Assembly (NCBI GenBank): GCA_032068765.1
Contig: DAMBHY010000029.1
Location: forward strand, 1 to 9,465
Direction of reading: 5' to 3'
Source of the DNA: DAMBHY01 sp032068765
GTDB lineage: Bacteria > Bacteroidota > Bacteroidia > Bacteroidales > Dysgonomonadaceae
DNA length: 9,465 bases
Position numbers and translations under genes: made by a program. Shown piece by piece: positions 7,252 through 9,465 of this stretch (the first letter of the stretch is position 1; every line of letters starts with the position of its first letter). A model generated the notes under the pieces. That model saw nothing but the letters and a program-made list of their open reading frames with translations, had not been told where the DNA came from and did not search any database.

Positions 7252-7373
7252 TTAAAAAAATCAAAAATAAATCTTCTAAAGAGATTATGAATAACCGTGT
7301 ACGTGTTGCTAATCCTGAAAAAGCGTATGTTGCATTTAAGAGTTATCTCAGGTATAAAACAACTTTTTTGTAA
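7242..7373 (+). pseudogene. crtB: 3' remnant of crtB
   Basis: This is the severed end of phytoene synthase. Read in the frame set by the target duplication, it gives Leu-Thr-Leu-Phe and continues for 43 codons without interruption to TAA at 7371-7373, including RVRVANPEKAYVAFKSYLR near the end. The lack of any stop or frameshift points to a recent insertion. The stop overlaps the ATG of the next gene by one base (TAATG), so the native crtB would have been translationally coupled to it. The fragment has no start of its own; the first in-frame ATG is at 7287 and would give only a short peptide. The first bases, 7242-7251, are the right copy of the target duplication. Confidence 0.92.
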
Positions 7374-7828
7374 TGAAATGGACTATTTTTCTTTTATCAG
7401 CTCTGTTTATTTTTAGCAGTTTCGCCATTTATTCCTTAGATGATGTAAGGGCAAATTATAGCCAATTGGCTACCGATAAGAAAATGTGTAGTGAATTACT
7501 GGCTCAATTGGAAAAGAATAAAGACCAATCGGCTACCCATTTAGCATATTTAGGAGGTTTGCAAACCATTTGGGCAAATCACGTTTTAAATCCATTAAGC
7601 AAACTCAATACTTTTAATAAAGGGAAAAAAAATATTGAACTAGCTATTAAACAAGAGCCCAATAATGCTGAATTACGACTTATTCGGCTGTCAGTCCAAA
7701 AAAATGCACCCAATTTTTTAGGGTATCATAACAATATAAAAGAAGATATACAATTTATTAAAAACAATCGAAATCAAATCAAATCAAATGTAATCAATCA
7801 ATACATAGAATCGTTACTAAAAAATTAA
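7373..7828 (+). CDS. Exported TPR-like protein of unknown function
   Basis: This 151-aa protein starts with a signal peptide or membrane anchor (residues 1-20, MKWTIFLLSALFIFSSF...). It is otherwise helical, with one stretch resembling a tetratricopeptide repeat (about 80-110, with AIKQEPNNAELRLIRL at 91-106). No catalytic motif is visible. The start codon overlaps the crtB stop (TAATG) and only 2 bases separate it from the next gene, so it belongs to the carotenoid operon. The IS insertion removes the translational coupling with crtB, and expression now depends on read-through from the transposase region. I infer a periplasmic or membrane-side helper in carotenoid assembly or placement, only from position. 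Similar small proteins occur at this position in other flavobacterial carotenoid loci as far as I recall. Confidence 0.8.
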   Translation: MKWTIFLLSALFIFSSFAIYSLDDVRANYSQLATDKKMCSELLAQLEKNKDQSATHLAYLGGLQTIWANHVLNPLSKLNTFNKGKKNIELAIKQEPNNAELRLIRLSVQKNAPNFLGYHNNIKEDIQFIKNNRNQIKSNVINQYIESLLKN

Positions 7829-7830
7829 TA

Positions 7831-8289
7831 ATGAAACATCAGTTATATAGAGAACAACAACTTAATTGTGATATAGAAACCGCTTGGGAGTTTTTTTCAT
7901 CGCCCTATAACCTTGCCCAAATTACTCCTAAAGAAATGGGATTTGTAGTGCATACCGATGTAGGAAACCAAGCGATTTTTGAGGGTATGGAAATTGAATA
8001 TACCGTTTCTCCTTTACTTAAAATACCGTTGAAATGGAGAACGAAAATTACGGAAGTTACTTTTCAAAAAAGCTTTACCGATTTTCAAGAAAAAGGACCT
8101 TATAAACTCTGGAATCACTTTCACGAATTTATTCCAAATAAAGAGGGCGTGTTAATGAAAGATACGGTAGATTATGAATTACCTTTCGGCTTGTTGGGAG
8201 ATATCACTCACGCTTTATTGGTTAAAAAGAAGCTGGAATCAATTTTTGATTTTCGCTTTAAAGTTTTGGAGCAAAAATTTAATAAATAA
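7831..8289 (+). CDS. SRPBCC (START-like) domain protein
   Basis: This 152-aa soluble protein of the SRPBCC/START-like fold has a cavity that usually holds a hydrophobic ligand. The opening CDIETAWEFFSSPYNLAQITP (from residue 13) is the typical first strand-helix of the family, followed by beta-strands (IEYTVSPLL, WRTKITEV, FTDFQEKGPY) and a long C-terminal helix ending at LEQKFNK. Homologs are often annotated as cell-division inhibitors or polyketide cyclases by weak similarity; neither role is supported here. It is embedded between carotenoid genes, 2 bases after the TPR-like gene and 3 bases before crtZ. A role in binding or passing a carotenoid or isoprenoid intermediate is a reasonable inference but untested. 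No anomaly is visible. Confidence 0.85.
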   Translation: MKHQLYREQQLNCDIETAWEFFSSPYNLAQITPKEMGFVVHTDVGNQAIFEGMEIEYTVSPLLKIPLKWRTKITEVTFQKSFTDFQEKGPYKLWNHFHEFIPNKEGVLMKDTVDYELPFGLLGDITHALLVKKKLESIFDFRFKVLEQKFNK

Positions 8290-8292
8290 TAT

Positions 8293-8751
8293 ATGAATAT
8301 ATTAATAACCATACTCGTTTTTGTACTAATGGAAGGAGCTACTTGGCTCATTCATAAATACATAATGCACGGTTTTCTTTGGGTATTGCATAAAGACCAT
8401 CACGACCATAGTAATAAAGGCGTTTTAGAAAAAAACGATTATTTCTTTGTCATCTTTGCCTTGCCAACGATTGCTTTGATGTACTTTGGCTCACTCAAAG
8501 ATTTTAATTACTTGTTCTTTATTGGCTTGGGCATTATGCTATATGGAATGGCGTATTTTTTTGTGCACGATATCTTCATCCACCAAAGAATTAAATATTT
8601 TACCCACACTAAAAACCTTTATTTTAAAGCTTTAAGAAGAGCTCATAAACAACATCACAAGCACTTAGGAAAAGAAGAAGGCGAATGTTTTGGATTTTTG
8701 TATGTGCCTTTCAAATATTTCAGAATGTATTTTAAAAGCAATAAAAAATGA
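8293..8751 (+). CDS. crtZ: Beta-carotene hydroxylase CrtZ
   Basis: This 152-aa membrane di-iron hydroxylase is predicted to add 3-hydroxyl groups to the beta-rings of beta-carotene, giving beta-cryptoxanthin and then zeaxanthin. It has the four histidine clusters of the fatty-acid-hydroxylase superfamily: HKYIMH (21-26), HKDHHDH (33-39), HDIFIH (92-97) and HKQHHKH (118-124). Hydrophobic segments lie at about 3-20, 51-66 and 73-91. Length is usual for bacterial CrtZ. Its stop overlaps the start of the cyclase gene (ATGA), and it begins 3 bases after the SRPBCC gene, so the three are translated together. No key residue is missing. It lies downstream of the IS and may be affected by polarity. 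Confidence 0.93.
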   Translation: MNILITILVFVLMEGATWLIHKYIMHGFLWVLHKDHHDHSNKGVLEKNDYFFVIFALPTIALMYFGSLKDFNYLFFIGLGIMLYGMAYFFVHDIFIHQRIKYFTHTKNLYFKALRRAHKQHHKHLGKEEGECFGFLYVPFKYFRMYFKSNKK

Positions 8752-9461
8752 TGTCTTTCACCTACATACTCGTCTTGTTTTTCACAGTTATCATTTGTTT
8801 TATTGCATCTTTTGACAAGCGATTACAGTTCAACAAGCATTTTGGAGCATTTCTAAAAGCATCTGTTCTAGTAGCTATTCCTTTCATAGCTTGGGATGTT
8901 TGGTTTACTGCAAAAGGCGTATGGTGGTTTAATATCGATTATACAATGGGATTAAATATAGCCGGCTTGCCTTTGGAAGAATGGTTGTTTTTTATCTTCA
9001 TTCCTTTTTCGTGCATTTTTACTTATTACAGTATAGACAAGTTTTTTAAAATGGAATGGTTGAGTGGATTTAATAATTTAATCGTTTTTGTAACTGTTAT
9101 TCTCTGTACAGTAACCGCATTATTATATTATGATAAGATTTACACATTAATCACATCGCTTTCAGCTATTCTTACAGTAGTTTATCTTCATTTTATAGCA
9201 AAAGCAGATTGGATTAGCAAAGCATCTTTAGTGTTTACAATTTTAATGTTAGGGTTTCTTCCTGTAAATGGAATTCTTACTGGAACAGGTTTAGACACGC
9301 CTATTGTGAATTACAATCCTGATGATTTTTTAGGCATACGAATATTGACAATTCCTATAGAAGATTCGGTTTATGGTTATACGCAATTTCTCTTAGTTCT
9401 ATATTTTTTTACATTGTTGTCCGATAAAAGAGTAGCCTTTTTAGGCTACTCTTCTTTTTAG
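8748..9461 (+). CDS. crtYcd: Lycopene cyclase, fused CrtYc-CrtYd type
   Basis: This 237-aa polytopic membrane protein is predicted to cyclise both ends of lycopene to beta-carotene. It consists of two homologous halves of the lycopene-cyclase domain, separate as CrtYc and CrtYd in actinobacteria and fused here, as in other Bacteroidota. Half one contains FIAWD (46-50), WWFN (59-62) and the acidic motif PLEEWLFF (75-82). Half two contains NYNPDDFLGIRI (188-199) and PIEDSVYGY (203-211). Hydrophobic segments lie at about 3-20, 34-53, 72-96, 110-128, 133-151, 158-176 and 207-224. Two adjacent ATG codons (8748 and 8751) are possible starts; the first overlaps the crtZ stop. The last ten codons coincide with the terminator hairpin, so the tail sequence RVAFLGYSSF may reflect that structure rather than function. 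It has no resemblance to FAD-dependent CrtY or CrtL. Confidence 0.9.
   Translation: MMSFTYILVLFFTVIICFIASFDKRLQFNKHFGAFLKASVLVAIPFIAWDVWFTAKGVWWFNIDYTMGLNIAGLPLEEWLFFIFIPFSCIFTYYSIDKFFKMEWLSGFNNLIVFVTVILCTVTALLYYDKIYTLITSLSAILTVVYLHFIAKADWISKASLVFTILMLGFLPVNGILTGTGLDTPIVNYNPDDFLGIRILTIPIEDSVYGYTQFLLVLYFFTLLSDKRVAFLGYSSF
9428..9459 (+). terminator. Rho-independent terminator of the crt operon
   Basis: A perfect 10-bp stem, AAGAGTAGCC (9428-9437) with GGCTACTCTT (9444-9453), has a 6-base loop and is followed by C and five T (9455-9459). It sits entirely inside the end of the cyclase coding sequence, whose TAG is at 9459-9461. Confidence 0.85.
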
Positions 9462-9465
9462 TAAG

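Noticed and set aside
7287..7373. Small independent gene made from the crtB remnant (ATG at 7287)
   Set aside because: It encodes only the last 28 residues of CrtB and shows no ribosome binding site. It is a leftover of the split gene.

Overview
The window looks like a chromosomal segment of a Bacteroidota bacterium, most likely a flavobacterium. It is strongly AT-rich. It carries an outer-membrane TonB-dependent receptor with an N-terminal carboxypeptidase-regulatory-like domain. Three places match the Bacteroidota -7 promoter element TAnnTTTG, and the carotenoid gene set has the order typical of flavobacteria.

Layout. At the left edge is a small minus-strand gene of unknown function (15-377), followed by a GC-richer, imperfectly palindromic non-coding repeat (about 401-541) and a featureless stretch up to 661. 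Next is a minus-strand TonB-dependent receptor gene (662-3088). A 110-bp divergent promoter region (3089-3198) follows, with two -7 elements facing away from each other and a 14-bp palindrome midway between them. To the right runs one tightly packed plus-strand operon: marR-type regulator (3199), crtI (3846), crtB (5316, broken), a signal-peptide/TPR-like protein (7373), an SRPBCC-fold protein (7831), crtZ (8293) and a fused heterodimer-type lycopene cyclase (8748-9461). It ends in a rho-independent terminator that lies inside the last codons of the cyclase gene.

The main event is an IS4-family insertion sequence (6031-7241) inside crtB. It has near-terminal inverted repeats of 15 perfect bp (17 of 18 when extended), a perfect 10-bp target duplication (TTGACTTTGT) and a transposase with intact D, D, E and YREK residues. 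Removing the element and one target copy restores an uninterrupted 278-residue phytoene synthase whose stop codon overlaps the next start (TAATG). As sequenced, CrtB loses its last 40 residues and gains three foreign ones.

Together the genes encode GGPP to phytoene (CrtB), phytoene to lycopene (CrtI), lycopene to beta-carotene (CrtYcd) and beta-carotene to zeaxanthin (CrtZ). There is no GGPP synthase gene here, so GGPP must come from elsewhere in the genome. The MarR-type protein is the obvious candidate regulator. Because the IS sits in the first committed step, the strain is predicted to be carotenoid-poor unless the truncated CrtB works, a second crtB exists or the IS excises. The two small genes between crtB and crtZ have no assigned role and are the least understood part of the pathway locus. 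I did not find an entirely new type of system; the most informative novelties are the disrupted pathway and the symmetric candidate operator.
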